Positions 8,944 to 17,541 of a DNA stretch of 64,000 bases are shown here, piece by piece. Location of the stretch: positions 1 to 64,000 of the forward strand of contig NZ_BDCR01000003.1 in assembly GCF_001618385.1 (NCBI RefSeq), given 5' to 3'. Source of the DNA: Paludibacter jiangxiensis. GTDB lineage: Bacteria; Bacteroidota; Bacteroidia; Bacteroidales; Paludibacteraceae. The position numbers and the translations under genes are program-made. Below the pieces are notes generated by a model. It had not been told where the DNA came from. It saw nothing but the letters and a program-made list of their open reading frames with translations, and ran no database searches. Within the stretch, counting starts at the first letter, position 1. Each line of letters opens with the position of its first letter.

Positions 8944-10059
8944 TCAGTCTTTAATAAAACAACGGGTTCTGAAATACGGTTCTTTTTCATAGTTATCCCA
9001 GATTCCCACTGCATTGATATTTGTTTCAAGCTGTCCGGTTGAAATGGCATATTTGACATTGTGTTTCCTGTATTGCTCATTCATGGCCACATAATAAAGA
9101 GAATGAATTCCTTTTTTTTGCCAATCAGGATGTACACCATTAAAATACAAATCCACAGTATCATATTTTCTAAGCGCTTTCAGTATATGGAGAAAACCAA
9201 AAGGAAAAATTCGGCCTTTCGCTTTTTGGAATGCTTTGGAAAGAGATGGGAAACTAATGCCAAACCCAACCACATTGCTGCTTTCGTCCAGCAGGAAACA
9301 CAAAAGTTCAGGTCTTGCAAATCCCAGATAAGCTTTAATGTAAAACTCAATCTGACGGTCAGTCAATTCGGCAAACCCATAAAGATCTTTGAATGCAGCA
9401 TTCAGTGTCTCAAAAAACTGAGGTGCATAGCGCATGATTTCCTTTTTATTTTTAGGAATCACCACTTCCACCTTATATTTTTGCATAATCAGTTCGTTGA
9501 TACGCTTCACTTTGTCAGGAATCTCCTGCGCTGCATTAAATTTATATTGGACCCAATCCACCGACTTTCTGAAACCAAGATGTTCGAGATGTTTGGAAAA
9601 ATAGGAGAAATTATATGCAGTGGTTATACTCGGCTCATGTTCAAACCCTTCCACCAACATTCCCTCCGGATCAAGATCGGAAAAGCCCAAAGGCCCATGA
9701 ATTCCTTTCATGCCCTTTGCAGCACCCCAGGCTTCAGCAGCATCCAACAATGCTTTCGACACCTCAGGATCATCAATAAAAGCAATCCAGCCAAAACGGG
9801 TTCGCTTTTCATCCCAACGCACATTTGCTTTGTGGTTAATAATCGCTGCTATTCTCCCAACGATTTTATTATCCTTATATGCTAAAAAATACGATGCTTC
9901 ACAATGGTCGAATGCCGGGTTCTTTGTGCTATCCAGCATTTTCCACTCGTCCATAATGAGTGGTGGAACCCAGTTTTTATTATTTTTATAAAGTTCAAAA
10001 GGAAACATGATAAATTGTTTCAGTTCCTTCCGTGTAGATACTTCTTTTATCGTTATCAT
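8944..10059 (-). CDS. GNAT-superfamily N-acyltransferase, about 370 aa
   Basis: A 371-residue protein of the long GNAT-like family whose N-terminus runs FPFELYKNNKNWVPPLIMDE and then ASYFLAYKDNKIVGRIAAIIN, an acetyl-CoA-fold beta strand. GIHGPLGFSDLDPEGMLVEGF lies mid-protein, and the C-terminal half ends with a second GNAT-like module (VHPDWQKKGIHSLYYVAMN). Members of this broad family are mostly uncharacterised. Some GNAT proteins act in bacterial ceramide synthesis, and the PAP2 gene 62 bp downstream makes a sphingolipid link conceivable, but the sequence does not show it. A promoter-like box lies at 10117-10124. Confidence 0.8.
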   Translation of the reverse strand: MITIKEVSTRKELKQFIMFPFELYKNNKNWVPPLIMDEWKMLDSTKNPAFDHCEASYFLAYKDNKIVGRIAAIINHKANVRWDEKRTRFGWIAFIDDPEVSKALLDAAEAWGAAKGMKGIHGPLGFSDLDPEGMLVEGFEHEPSITTAYNFSYFSKHLEHLGFRKSVDWVQYKFNAAQEIPDKVKRINELIMQKYKVEVVIPKNKKEIMRYAPQFFETLNAAFKDLYGFAELTDRQIEFYIKAYLGFARPELLCFLLDESSNVVGFGISFPSLSKAFQKAKGRIFPFGFLHILKALRKYDTVDLYFNGVHPDWQKKGIHSLYYVAMNEQYRKHNVKYAISTGQLETNINAVGIWDNYEKEPYFRTRCFIKD

Positions 10060-10116
10060 AGATTATCGACGATCTCTTGTATTAGACTGCCCCTCTTCAG
10101 GCAATGAAAAATCAGG

Positions 10117-10124
10117 CAAATATA
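10117..10124 (-). promoter_or_regulatory. -7 element (TATATTTG) for the GNAT gene
   Basis: Reads TATATTTG on the minus strand, matching TAxxTTTG, about 58 bp before the start at 10059. Confidence 0.55.
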
Positions 10125-10282
10125 AGCATTTTTCATTGCCCCATAATGTTATTTTTAAGCAAAAGTTATGCGAAAGCATTTTTGAGGAATGCCTTTTATG
10201 TACCAACACCAAACAGTTCCTCTTTATTTTCGATAAAATGTTTTGAAAGCTTCGTGAAAAGCTATAACTTGCAACATATTTC

Positions 10283-10290
10283 TATTTTTG
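10283..10290 (+). promoter_or_regulatory. -7 element (TATTTTTG) for the AI-2E-family gene
   Basis: TATTTTTG matches TAxxTTTG. It overlaps the earlier ATG at 10288, so transcription would start past that codon, which favours the ATG at 10309. Confidence 0.5.
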
Positions 10291-10308
10291 TTTTTTAAAT
10301 TGCAATAT

Positions 10309-11436
10309 ATGTCCGCACATGTAAGCCGCCCGTTTACCTTCGACAGAGTTGTCAGATTAATAATTGGCCTCATTATATTAGTGTCTCTCTATTTTCTGGT
10401 CAATTATCTTAGTAGCGTTTTACTTCCGTTTCTGCTGGGCTGGCTCATCGCCTACATGATGAATCCGATGGTGAACTTTTTTCAGTTCAAACTTAAATTA
10501 CACTACCGTTCGCTGTCCATTTTTGTTTCGTTTGTGACGCTTATAGGAATAGCTTTTGGTTGTATATTGCTTCTCGTCGATCCTGTTTCGTCCGAAGTTT
10601 CAAGGGCAAGTCAACTTATTTCTCAATACCTGATAAATCCTAAAACGCATCAGTTCCAACTCTCGTTTCTACCGTCCGAATGGCAACAATACATTGTTGA
10701 TCATTTTTCGTACAAAGAGCTGCAGAACTTAATGAACAGCTCTTCATTCCAGGAAGTGATAAGTAAGGTTCAGCCCCACTTTATGAGCTTTTTATCAGGC
10801 ACGCTTCAATTTATTCTGGGCTTATTTATCGGCTTTGTGATATTGTTGTATGTCATTTTCATCCTGCTCGATTACGAAAAGATAACGAACGGATGGAGAA
10901 GCGCAATTCCCACCAAATACCGCCCTTTCTTTGAGGGATTGGTAGACGATTTGATGATGGGAATGAATCGTTATTTCAGAGGACAGGCTTTTGTGGCAGG
11001 GATGGTAGGAATTATGTGTGCTGTAGGGTTTTCCATTGTCGGGCTTCCGCTGGCAATTGTCATGGGACTGTTTATCGGGTTGCTCAACATGGTGCCTTAC
11101 CTTCAATGGTTCGGTTATATTCCGGTTACCTTTCTGATGTGGATCCGGGCTGCGGAAACCGGGCAAAGCTTTCCCATGCTTTTTCTGGAGTTAGCCATTG
11201 TAGTTGCAATTGTACAGATAGTACAGGATCTTTTTCTGATTCCTAAAATAATGGGAAAAATGACAGGCCTGAAACCGGCGCTTATTTTACTCTCATTGTC
11301 AGTATGGGGAGCGCTTTTAGGGATTGTAGGAATGATAATTGCACTCCCACTCACCACGCTGATTATATCATACTACAAGCGCTACGTTCTTAATGTTGAC
11401 GAACCGGAAAATGAAGAAACACCCCCAGTGTTATAG
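10309..11436 (+). CDS. AI-2E family transporter (UPF0118)
   Basis: A roughly 375-residue membrane protein with eight or so hydrophobic segments. Its typical AI-2E/YdiK/PerM pattern is an N-terminal pair of helices (LIIGLIILVSLYFLVNYLSSV, then LLPFLLGWLIAYMMNP), a central soluble helical region and a C-terminal block containing LPLAIVMGLFIGLLNMVPYLQ and MTGLKPALILLSLSVWGALLG. Substrates of most members are unknown; some move autoinducer-2, others ions. The ATG at 10309 is preferred to 10288 because a promoter box covers the latter. Its 3' end overlaps the convergent downstream gene by 47 bp. Confidence 0.9.
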   Translation: MSAHVSRPFTFDRVVRLIIGLIILVSLYFLVNYLSSVLLPFLLGWLIAYMMNPMVNFFQFKLKLHYRSLSIFVSFVTLIGIAFGCILLLVDPVSSEVSRASQLISQYLINPKTHQFQLSFLPSEWQQYIVDHFSYKELQNLMNSSSFQEVISKVQPHFMSFLSGTLQFILGLFIGFVILLYVIFILLDYEKITNGWRSAIPTKYRPFFEGLVDDLMMGMNRYFRGQAFVAGMVGIMCAVGFSIVGLPLAIVMGLFIGLLNMVPYLQWFGYIPVTFLMWIRAAETGQSFPMLFLELAIVVAIVQIVQDLFLIPKIMGKMTGLKPALILLSLSVWGALLGIVGMIIALPLTTLIISYYKRYVLNVDEPENEETPPVL

Positions 11437-12067
11437 ACACGAATCTATTACCGGAATTTCCGAAAGTATCTTTTTTTGAATTGGGAAAAATATCACTCAA
11501 ACCAAAAGAATAACGCCCTTCTAAGGTGTAACTTGTAGAACCGGCACAAAGTTCGAAGCCAGTGCCGACACAAAATCCATAGTCGAATTTATTAGCAATT
11601 GGCATAGTGTACTCTTCATGAGACGCCGATGTCACGGCGTTTTGAGAGCTTTCTGACAACAGATAACCAATCTTTGGGCCAAAATTGAGCATCCACCGGA
11701 ATTTATTTCCGAGATAAAAATGGGTCAGTACCGGCATTTCAAAATAATTGAGCCTGCGTTGAAAAGTACCCGCTGTTGCCTGCTCCTTCCATCCGCGTTG
11801 AGAATAGTTCAGCTCCACCTGCAATCCGAAGTTTTTCTCCGAAACATAGTTGGCTGCAATGCCTCCATAATATCCCATAAGCTGCTGTTGCACAACTGCC
11901 GGATAAAAATTGATATTAGAAAAACTAACCCCATGAGAAGTACCAAAACTAAAATAGGGATGAAAGTCGGACGATTGAGCTTTGCAAAAGATTGACAATC
12001 CCGCAAAACATGTAATTACAGCAAACCGTTGAATGGTATTGGCAATCTGAGTTCTGAATATTTTCAC
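11390..12067 (-). CDS. PorT-like outer-membrane beta-barrel protein
   Basis: A 225-residue secreted protein with a signal peptide (cleavage near FCKAQS). Alternating hydrophobic strands follow with the pattern of the OMP_b-brl_2/PorT family: FSFGTSHGVSFSNINF, GLQVELNYSQRGW, YFEMPVLTHFYLGNKFRWMLNFGPKIGYLL and a terminal aromatic strand (FVSITLGVFLHFPV). It is probably a small outer-membrane barrel; the role is unknown. It lies 24 bp after the LysM gene, so the two are probably cotranscribed. Its last 47 bp overlap antisense with the AI-2E-family gene. Confidence 0.8.
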   Translation of the reverse strand: MKIFRTQIANTIQRFAVITCFAGLSIFCKAQSSDFHPYFSFGTSHGVSFSNINFYPAVVQQQLMGYYGGIAANYVSEKNFGLQVELNYSQRGWKEQATAGTFQRRLNYFEMPVLTHFYLGNKFRWMLNFGPKIGYLLSESSQNAVTSASHEEYTMPIANKFDYGFCVGTGFELCAGSTSYTLEGRYSFGLSDIFPNSKKDTFGNSGNRFVSITLGVFLHFPVRQH

Positions 12068-12091
12068 GCTTAATTAGTTGTATTATAAAAA

Positions 12092-13936
12092 TCATTCACT
12101 TATAAGAGTCACGCCCTTGCCACTTTTATAGTTAAGCAAATGCAACTCATTGTTCTGGAAACCGCCCCCGGCAGCAACTCGTTTAAAGACAAAACGGGAT
12201 TCAATACTTTCGGGTAACTGAACAGACAAATGTTGAGTAAAGCCCGGAACCCCGTATTTGCTCATCATCGATATGAAATAAAGAGACAGGTCGTAACCCA
12301 ACAAATCGAACCGGATCACTTCTCCTGAATTAGGATTCAAATGAAACCATTTGGTGTATTCACGGTTATAGTCAGACAAACTCTCTTTATCATGAGTATA
12401 AAATAAAGAGGCATAATACAGATTGGGATAAACGTTTGTTTCTGGTTCCCAATCTAAAAAGCCGTACAAAGAGACATGTTTGCTTTCGGAGTTTAACCCT
12501 GCAAAAGCAGACAGGTATGGCGCTGCTTTTTCCGCATTTGATGTTGCAAGCACCACAATAGCAGGCTTACCATCTGTAATCCATGGCTTAATCGGTTCCA
12601 GATTTCCGCCCTGCAACACTGCCGTATGGTAGGCTATGTGGTTTTGCTTCAGTTTCGACATCAGGTTTTCTGCAAAAACAGTTCCGTCGTCATTGTTATT
12701 TCCGTTCACTGGTTGAGCAATCACTATATTAGAATTGCGGAACTGCTTGACAAACAACGATGCGGCTTGCACATACTGCGAATGGATGGATGGATTAAAC
12801 TGAAACAGGTATGGATTAGTTGCTATTCCATCTACTTTCTGTGTGAAAGGAATGATGGTATATATTTTATGCAGCTTAGCAAAATCTGCCACAGGCTTGG
12901 TTTGTGCAGCATAAGCAGGGCCTATAATCAAATCCACATGAGAAAGCTCTTCGTTTTCAAGCACTTTCGTAACACCAGCCACGGTTTTGGCTATATCATA
13001 AGTATGAATATCCACAGAGACACCCTTCTCTTTCAGGTCTGACAATGCAAGTAACATTCCTCTGTAAAAATCGACAAACTTTTCGATCGTCGGATCATCT
13101 TTTGCGCCATCCAATGAGAAAGGCAAAAGCACTGCCACTTTCACCAGGCTCTTACTTATGGATGTTGTTTGGACAGACTCTTGTTTTGCAAGCGGTTTAC
13201 GTTCTGACACTATCGGTTTTGTCACAGCCTTAGCCGTATCCGAAGGAATGATCACAGTTTCGCCGGTTTTCAACACTTCAACGGTAGGGTTGGCATTTTT
13301 GATTGCCTCAACCGGCACCTTGTACATCCTGCTCAGACTATAAAAGGTCTCACCGGCTACAACCTGATGGCGAACTCCGTCTTTTGTTACAGCCTGTTTG
13401 GGGGCAGCTATAACCGGCTTCTTCTCTTCTTTTGCAACTGCAGGAGTCTCTTTGACTATTTTCTTCACCGGCTCTTCCGGCTCTTTATAAGCCTCACTTG
13501 CTTTCTTTGTCTGGGGAGGAGGTATTTGCAACACATCACCCTCTTTTATGCCTTTCGCAGCATCCGGATTCATTGCAACAATGGCTTCTACAGTCACTCC
13601 ATACTGATATGCAATCGAATACAGGGTTTGTTTCTTTATCACAGTATGTTGCCTTGTTGTGGTTACCGTAGGCAGCGTTTGGGTAGATAGCGGAATTTTG
13701 ATCACCTGACCGGCCTTCAATCCTTCAGCTATTGACGGATTGCAATTTAAAATATCCGCCTGAGTCACATTAAACTTATGGCTAACAGCATATAAACCCT
13801 CTTTTGCATCTACTGTGTACAGGTAAAATTTTTGTCCATGTTCTTCTACGACAGGATAATTCAGATCCTGACAGTATGCTGTAAGAGCAAGCAAAAGCAT
13901 GAATATTCCAAAACAAAAAATTCGGGAGTACTTCAT
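12092..13936 (-). CDS. LysM protein with periplasmic-binding-like domain
   Basis: A 614-residue exported protein (signal peptide to about residue 22). Three LysM peptidoglycan-binding modules sit near residues 38-82 (LYAVSHKFNVTQADILNCNP), 96-140 (LYSIAYQYGVTVEAIVAMNP) and 190-232 (FYSLSRMYKVPVEAIKNANP), separated by Lys/Pro/Glu linkers. From about residue 265 (LVKVAVLLPFSLDGAKDDPT) it resembles the type 1 periplasmic-binding (leucine-binding) fold. This combination is typical of Bacteroidota cell-wall-associated proteins related to LpoA-like factors. It probably acts in the periplasm on peptidoglycan synthesis or sensing (inference). It is followed closely by the PorT-like gene. Confidence 0.85.
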   Translation of the reverse strand: MKYSRIFCFGIFMLLLALTAYCQDLNYPVVEEHGQKFYLYTVDAKEGLYAVSHKFNVTQADILNCNPSIAEGLKAGQVIKIPLSTQTLPTVTTTRQHTVIKKQTLYSIAYQYGVTVEAIVAMNPDAAKGIKEGDVLQIPPPQTKKASEAYKEPEEPVKKIVKETPAVAKEEKKPVIAAPKQAVTKDGVRHQVVAGETFYSLSRMYKVPVEAIKNANPTVEVLKTGETVIIPSDTAKAVTKPIVSERKPLAKQESVQTTSISKSLVKVAVLLPFSLDGAKDDPTIEKFVDFYRGMLLALSDLKEKGVSVDIHTYDIAKTVAGVTKVLENEELSHVDLIIGPAYAAQTKPVADFAKLHKIYTIIPFTQKVDGIATNPYLFQFNPSIHSQYVQAASLFVKQFRNSNIVIAQPVNGNNNDDGTVFAENLMSKLKQNHIAYHTAVLQGGNLEPIKPWITDGKPAIVVLATSNAEKAAPYLSAFAGLNSESKHVSLYGFLDWEPETNVYPNLYYASLFYTHDKESLSDYNREYTKWFHLNPNSGEVIRFDLLGYDLSLYFISMMSKYGVPGFTQHLSVQLPESIESRFVFKRVAAGGGFQNNELHLLNYKSGKGVTLISE

Positions 13937-14054
13937 TGTTTCAATATTTAAATAGATCCGGCTGCAAATTCATTTCTAAAAGCTGGAGTCACAATGGCAG
14001 TTATTCTTTTTGTTATTCCAACTACTGCCACAAATCCGCTAATGAAATATAATG

Positions 14055-14062
14055 CAAATGTA
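14055..14062 (-). promoter_or_regulatory. -7 element (TACATTTG) for the LysM operon
   Basis: Reads TACATTTG on the minus strand, about 120 bp upstream of the start at 13936. Confidence 0.45.
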
Positions 14063-14292
14063 ATGAAAAAATAGGGAAACGAACGGACTTGTTCCTGCCT
14101 GAATCGCTAAACACAGAAGTGATGACAACTCCGAACAAAAACAACACAAAGTATTATTTACAAATGCATTAAGTCATTTTTAAACATCCTTTACAGAAGT
14201 AATAAGATATCTAAATTTCCGGTCAAACAGCTTTTTCGTCTACTCAATTGGCGCATTCGTCTATTATTTTTTCCTCCACAAAAGAGAGCATT

Positions 14293-14300
14293 TACCTTTG
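14293..14300 (+). promoter_or_regulatory. -7 element (TACCTTTG) for the STN/receptor operon
   Basis: TACCTTTG matches TAxxTTTG and lies 25 bp before the ATG at 14326. This supports that start over the in-frame ATG at 14248. Confidence 0.65.
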
Positions 14301-14325
14301 TTGCGTCAAAAAACAAAAGGAACAG

Positions 14326-14685
14326 ATGAACTATCAGAAGTGGACATTGGCATTGCTCTTTATAACAACATTTACAGTCGCACAATCGCAAAATATAGGT
14401 AAGACCAAGCTTGAATGGAATTATAACGGCACACTCGACAATGTTTTGAAAGCAATAGGTGACGACTATGATATTCACTTCGTATACGATTCTCTGCAAC
14501 TGCAAAATATCGACGTCACTTACTATGCTTTTGAAGAGAATACTCTTTCCAGATTGTTTGAGGAGTGGAAAAATCAATGGAACCTCTTTACTTATGTCGA
14601 AAAAGACCGAACAGTTCTTATAACAAATAAGCCGCTCACGCATAATCAACGGAAAGAGTGGATTACTGCAGTAGCAAAAAAATAG
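14326..14685 (+). CDS. Stand-alone secreted STN-domain-like protein
   Basis: A 119-residue protein: signal peptide MNYQKWTLALLFITTFTVAQS, then a single compact domain (KLEWNYNGTLDNVLKAIGDD, YDIHFVYDSLQLQNIDVTYY, then LSRLFEEWKNQWNLFTYVEKD and RTVLITNK). This follows the beta-alpha-beta pattern of STN (secretin/TonB N-terminal) domains, in which LxxVLxxL and a short strand FxY recur. STN domains normally sit at the N-terminus of signalling TonB receptors. Here the domain is a separate exported protein ending 3 nt before the receptor gene. The start at 14326 follows a promoter box. It probably works with the receptor in the periplasm (inference). Confidence 0.7.
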   Translation: MNYQKWTLALLFITTFTVAQSQNIGKTKLEWNYNGTLDNVLKAIGDDYDIHFVYDSLQLQNIDVTYYAFEENTLSRLFEEWKNQWNLFTYVEKDRTVLITNKPLTHNQRKEWITAVAKK

Positions 14686-14688
14686 CAT

Positions 14689-17511
14689 ATGGAAAATTAC
14701 TACTCCAATTTCAAGATCAAAAGATTGCTGATAGGTATTTTCTTATTATCCGCAATTACCATTTCTGCTCAGGACATTACGGGCAAGGTAATTGACGGCA
14801 ATTCAAAACAAACGATTCCCAACGCCGGCATAGCACTCTATGGCAGCACTGGTTCTCTCATCTCCAGCACTATAAGCACATCGACCGGCACATTCGATCT
14901 GCATTATAAGCTGTCGGGAGTCTACCGGCTTAGGGTTTCGTTCGTAGGCTACCAAACGTATGAAAGAGACATTAAACTCGACGGACAGGGCGTAAGCGTG
15001 GGAACTCTTTCGCTAAAAGAAAAGACACAAGACATTAGCGAAGTGGTTGTTAAAGCCTCTGTGCCACTTGCTACTCAGCGAGGAGACACAACGGTGATGA
15101 ACGCAAGCGCCTATAAAACCAATCCAGATGCCAATGTGCAGGATTTGGTGCAAAAAATGCCCGGAATTGTTGTACAGAATGGCACGCTACAAGCTCATGG
15201 CGAAGACGTAAAGCAGGTATTGGTAGATGGAAAAGAATTCTTCAAAGATGATATTACAGCCGCATTAAAGAATCTTCCGGCTTCAATTGTGAATGAAATT
15301 CAGGTATATGACAGCCAGAGCGAGCAAACCCGTTTCACAGGATTTGATGATGGCAACAGACTAAAAACTATCAATATCGTAACCAAAACCGGCGTAACCA
15401 AAAGCCAGTTTGGACGATTTTATGCCGGTGCCGGCTCAGACAATCTATATTCTGCCGGTGGAAATCTCAGCCTTTTCAGAAACGACCGCCGCATTACCAT
15501 TATCGGTCAATCCAACAACACCAACGAACGTAATTTTGCCATGGGGAATATCTTTTCGGGCGGAGGCAATCCGAATGGCCCTCCGGGGGCTCAGGTTGCA
15601 ACAATGGGTGGAGGATCTTCAAGCAGCGACGGGGTAAACAACTACTCCGTCGATACCCAAAATGGTATCAACAAAATAAACTCCATCGGCTTCAACTATT
15701 CCGATCAGTTGAGTAAAAAAATCAAACTTGACGGCAACTATTTCTTTAGCTCGCTGAACAATACGTCAGCACAAAGTTCACTGTACGATTACACGGCAAG
15801 ACAGGGACAAAGTTACCTCGAAAATAAAAACACAACTGCGCATGTCATCAACCATCGGTTCAATTTCAGGCTTGATTATGACATTGATGACAGAAACTCA
15901 CTCTTCATCAGACCGAACATATCTTTTCAACAGAGCGACGGAACCAGCAGAACCTTGTCTCACACTGACTCCGTATCGAAACCTTTGAGCGCAGTTTCAA
16001 GCTCAACCGCTCCATCCTTAAAAGGAGCCAATATTTCCGGACAGATTCTTTTTCGGCATAAATTCGATCGCAAAGGCAGAACATTGTCTTTGGATATTAA
16101 TTCAACCTCGCAAACAAAAAACGGAAATAACTATCTGAACTCAATAACGGACTATTACTCGTCCAACACAATCGATACCGTACGTGAATATTCCAATCTC
16201 CATTCCACCGGTTATTCTTTTTCCGCAAACGCTTCCTATACAGAGCCTATCAACCGGAAAAGCATGGTCATGATCAACTACATGTATGGTTATCAAACGG
16301 GGAAATCAAATCAAAAAGCCTTCAATTATAATAGCAAGACCGGCTTATATGACGATCGGGATCTATCGCTGACCAGCATTTACAAAAGCAACTATCAAAC
16401 AAACTCGGGTGGCATGTCTTACTTATATCACACCCGGAAAATGAATCTAAACACAAACCTCAACTATCAACATGGAACACTGACCGGTGAAAACGAGTTG
16501 AGCAATGCTTTTGCCATTCCTTCAAAAACGTACAACAACCTATTGCCATCGATGATGCTGCGTTACAGTTTCTCTTCAACCACAAATCTGCAGGTCGATT
16601 ACAGAACATCAGCAAGTGCACCGTCGATTGCACAACTTCAGGAAGTATTGGACAAAACAAATCCGACCCAGCTCACCGTAGGAAATTCACATCTGGCTCA
16701 AACATACCAGCATAGCCTTAACGTCCGGCTGATTGCACCTAACACATCCACAGCCTCGGTATTCATGGCGTTTATCAACGGAAGCCTGTCGAATAACTTC
16801 ATCGCATCCAATACATTAATAGCTCATTCCGACACACTTTTATCGAAATACAACCAGACACTAGCCAAAGGCGGACAGCTGACCACTTACCAGAACCTGA
16901 GCGGATATTATAATCTGAACGGAATGGTAGGATACGGATTCCCATTTACCGCAATTAAAACCAATCTTCACCTGATGTTAAACGCCAACGCCAGCCGGAC
17001 TCCAAGTATAATCAACAACCAGAAAAATTATTCCAGGCAGTTTTCATGGGGCGGTAATTTGATTATGAGCAGCAATATCAGTCAAAACGTTGATTTCACG
17101 ATTAATTCCAGAGCCAATTTCAGCTCGGTGAACAATACCCTTCCGGAACAAACCGACACTCATTTCTGGAACCTCAGCTCGGGAGCCAATCTAACATGGA
17201 TTGCGTTAAACCACATAGTATTTCAATCGGGCTATTCCTTTTCCGGCTACTTTCAGCAAGGGAGCAAGAATGAAATTACCAACATGCTGAATTGTTCGCT
17301 TGGGGTTAAATTCCTGAAGAAGAATGCAGGAGACCTTCGCTTTTCCTGCAACGATTTACTGAATCAGAATACAAATTTCAGCCGTAGTACAACGCCACTC
17401 TACACGTTGACACATCAAAGCAATACGGTGGGTCGGTATTACATGCTGACGTTCACCTATACATTAGGCAATTTCAATGGCGGGAATCAGGGAGCTCCAC
17501 GCCCGATGTAA
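14689..17511 (+). CDS. TonB-receptor-like outer-membrane barrel
   Basis: A 940-residue outer-membrane protein. A signal peptide (to about residue 28) is followed by a carboxypeptidase-regulatory-like domain (QDITGKVIDGNSKQTIPNAG to LSLKEKTQ, about 28-112). A plug-like domain follows (ISEVVVKASVPLATQRGDTT, VLVDGKEFFKDDITAALKNLP, about 115-235), then a long Asn/Ser-rich beta-barrel of the OMP_b-brl_3 type. A Gly/Pro/Met-rich loop (GGGNPNGPPGAQVATMGGGSS) lies near residue 290 and echoes the repeats of the next gene. The ligand is unknown. It is cotranscribed with the preceding STN protein and probably with the following Gly/Met-rich protein (30-bp gap). Confidence 0.88.
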   Translation: MENYYSNFKIKRLLIGIFLLSAITISAQDITGKVIDGNSKQTIPNAGIALYGSTGSLISSTISTSTGTFDLHYKLSGVYRLRVSFVGYQTYERDIKLDGQGVSVGTLSLKEKTQDISEVVVKASVPLATQRGDTTVMNASAYKTNPDANVQDLVQKMPGIVVQNGTLQAHGEDVKQVLVDGKEFFKDDITAALKNLPASIVNEIQVYDSQSEQTRFTGFDDGNRLKTINIVTKTGVTKSQFGRFYAGAGSDNLYSAGGNLSLFRNDRRITIIGQSNNTNERNFAMGNIFSGGGNPNGPPGAQVATMGGGSSSSDGVNNYSVDTQNGINKINSIGFNYSDQLSKKIKLDGNYFFSSLNNTSAQSSLYDYTARQGQSYLENKNTTAHVINHRFNFRLDYDIDDRNSLFIRPNISFQQSDGTSRTLSHTDSVSKPLSAVSSSTAPSLKGANISGQILFRHKFDRKGRTLSLDINSTSQTKNGNNYLNSITDYYSSNTIDTVREYSNLHSTGYSFSANASYTEPINRKSMVMINYMYGYQTGKSNQKAFNYNSKTGLYDDRDLSLTSIYKSNYQTNSGGMSYLYHTRKMNLNTNLNYQHGTLTGENELSNAFAIPSKTYNNLLPSMMLRYSFSSTTNLQVDYRTSASAPSIAQLQEVLDKTNPTQLTVGNSHLAQTYQHSLNVRLIAPNTSTASVFMAFINGSLSNNFIASNTLIAHSDTLLSKYNQTLAKGGQLTTYQNLSGYYNLNGMVGYGFPFTAIKTNLHLMLNANASRTPSIINNQKNYSRQFSWGGNLIMSSNISQNVDFTINSRANFSSVNNTLPEQTDTHFWNLSSGANLTWIALNHIVFQSGYSFSGYFQQGSKNEITNMLNCSLGVKFLKKNAGDLRFSCNDLLNQNTNFSRSTTPLYTLTHQSNTVGRYYMLTFTYTLGNFNGGNQGAPRPM

Positions 17512-17541
17512 TTCAACAATACACAACTAATTCAAAATAAT

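Larger units (their letters stand above)
13937..14325. other. Divergent promoter region between LysM and STN genes
   Basis: This 389-bp region separates two divergent transcription units and carries one -7 box in each direction (14055-14062 minus, 14293-14300 plus). I see no RNA gene or repeat. Confidence 0.7.

Noticed and set aside
9061-9885. 274-codon plus-strand frame opposite the GNAT gene
   Set aside because: Antisense shadow; the minus-strand frame has family motifs and a promoter.
14248-14325. Earlier start for the STN-like protein
   Set aside because: The TACCTTTG box lies downstream of that ATG, and the signal peptide begins at 14326.
14686-14688. Frameshift splitting one STN-receptor gene
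   Set aside because: Both frames have complete signal peptides, and the STN frame ends in a clean stop before the receptor ATG.
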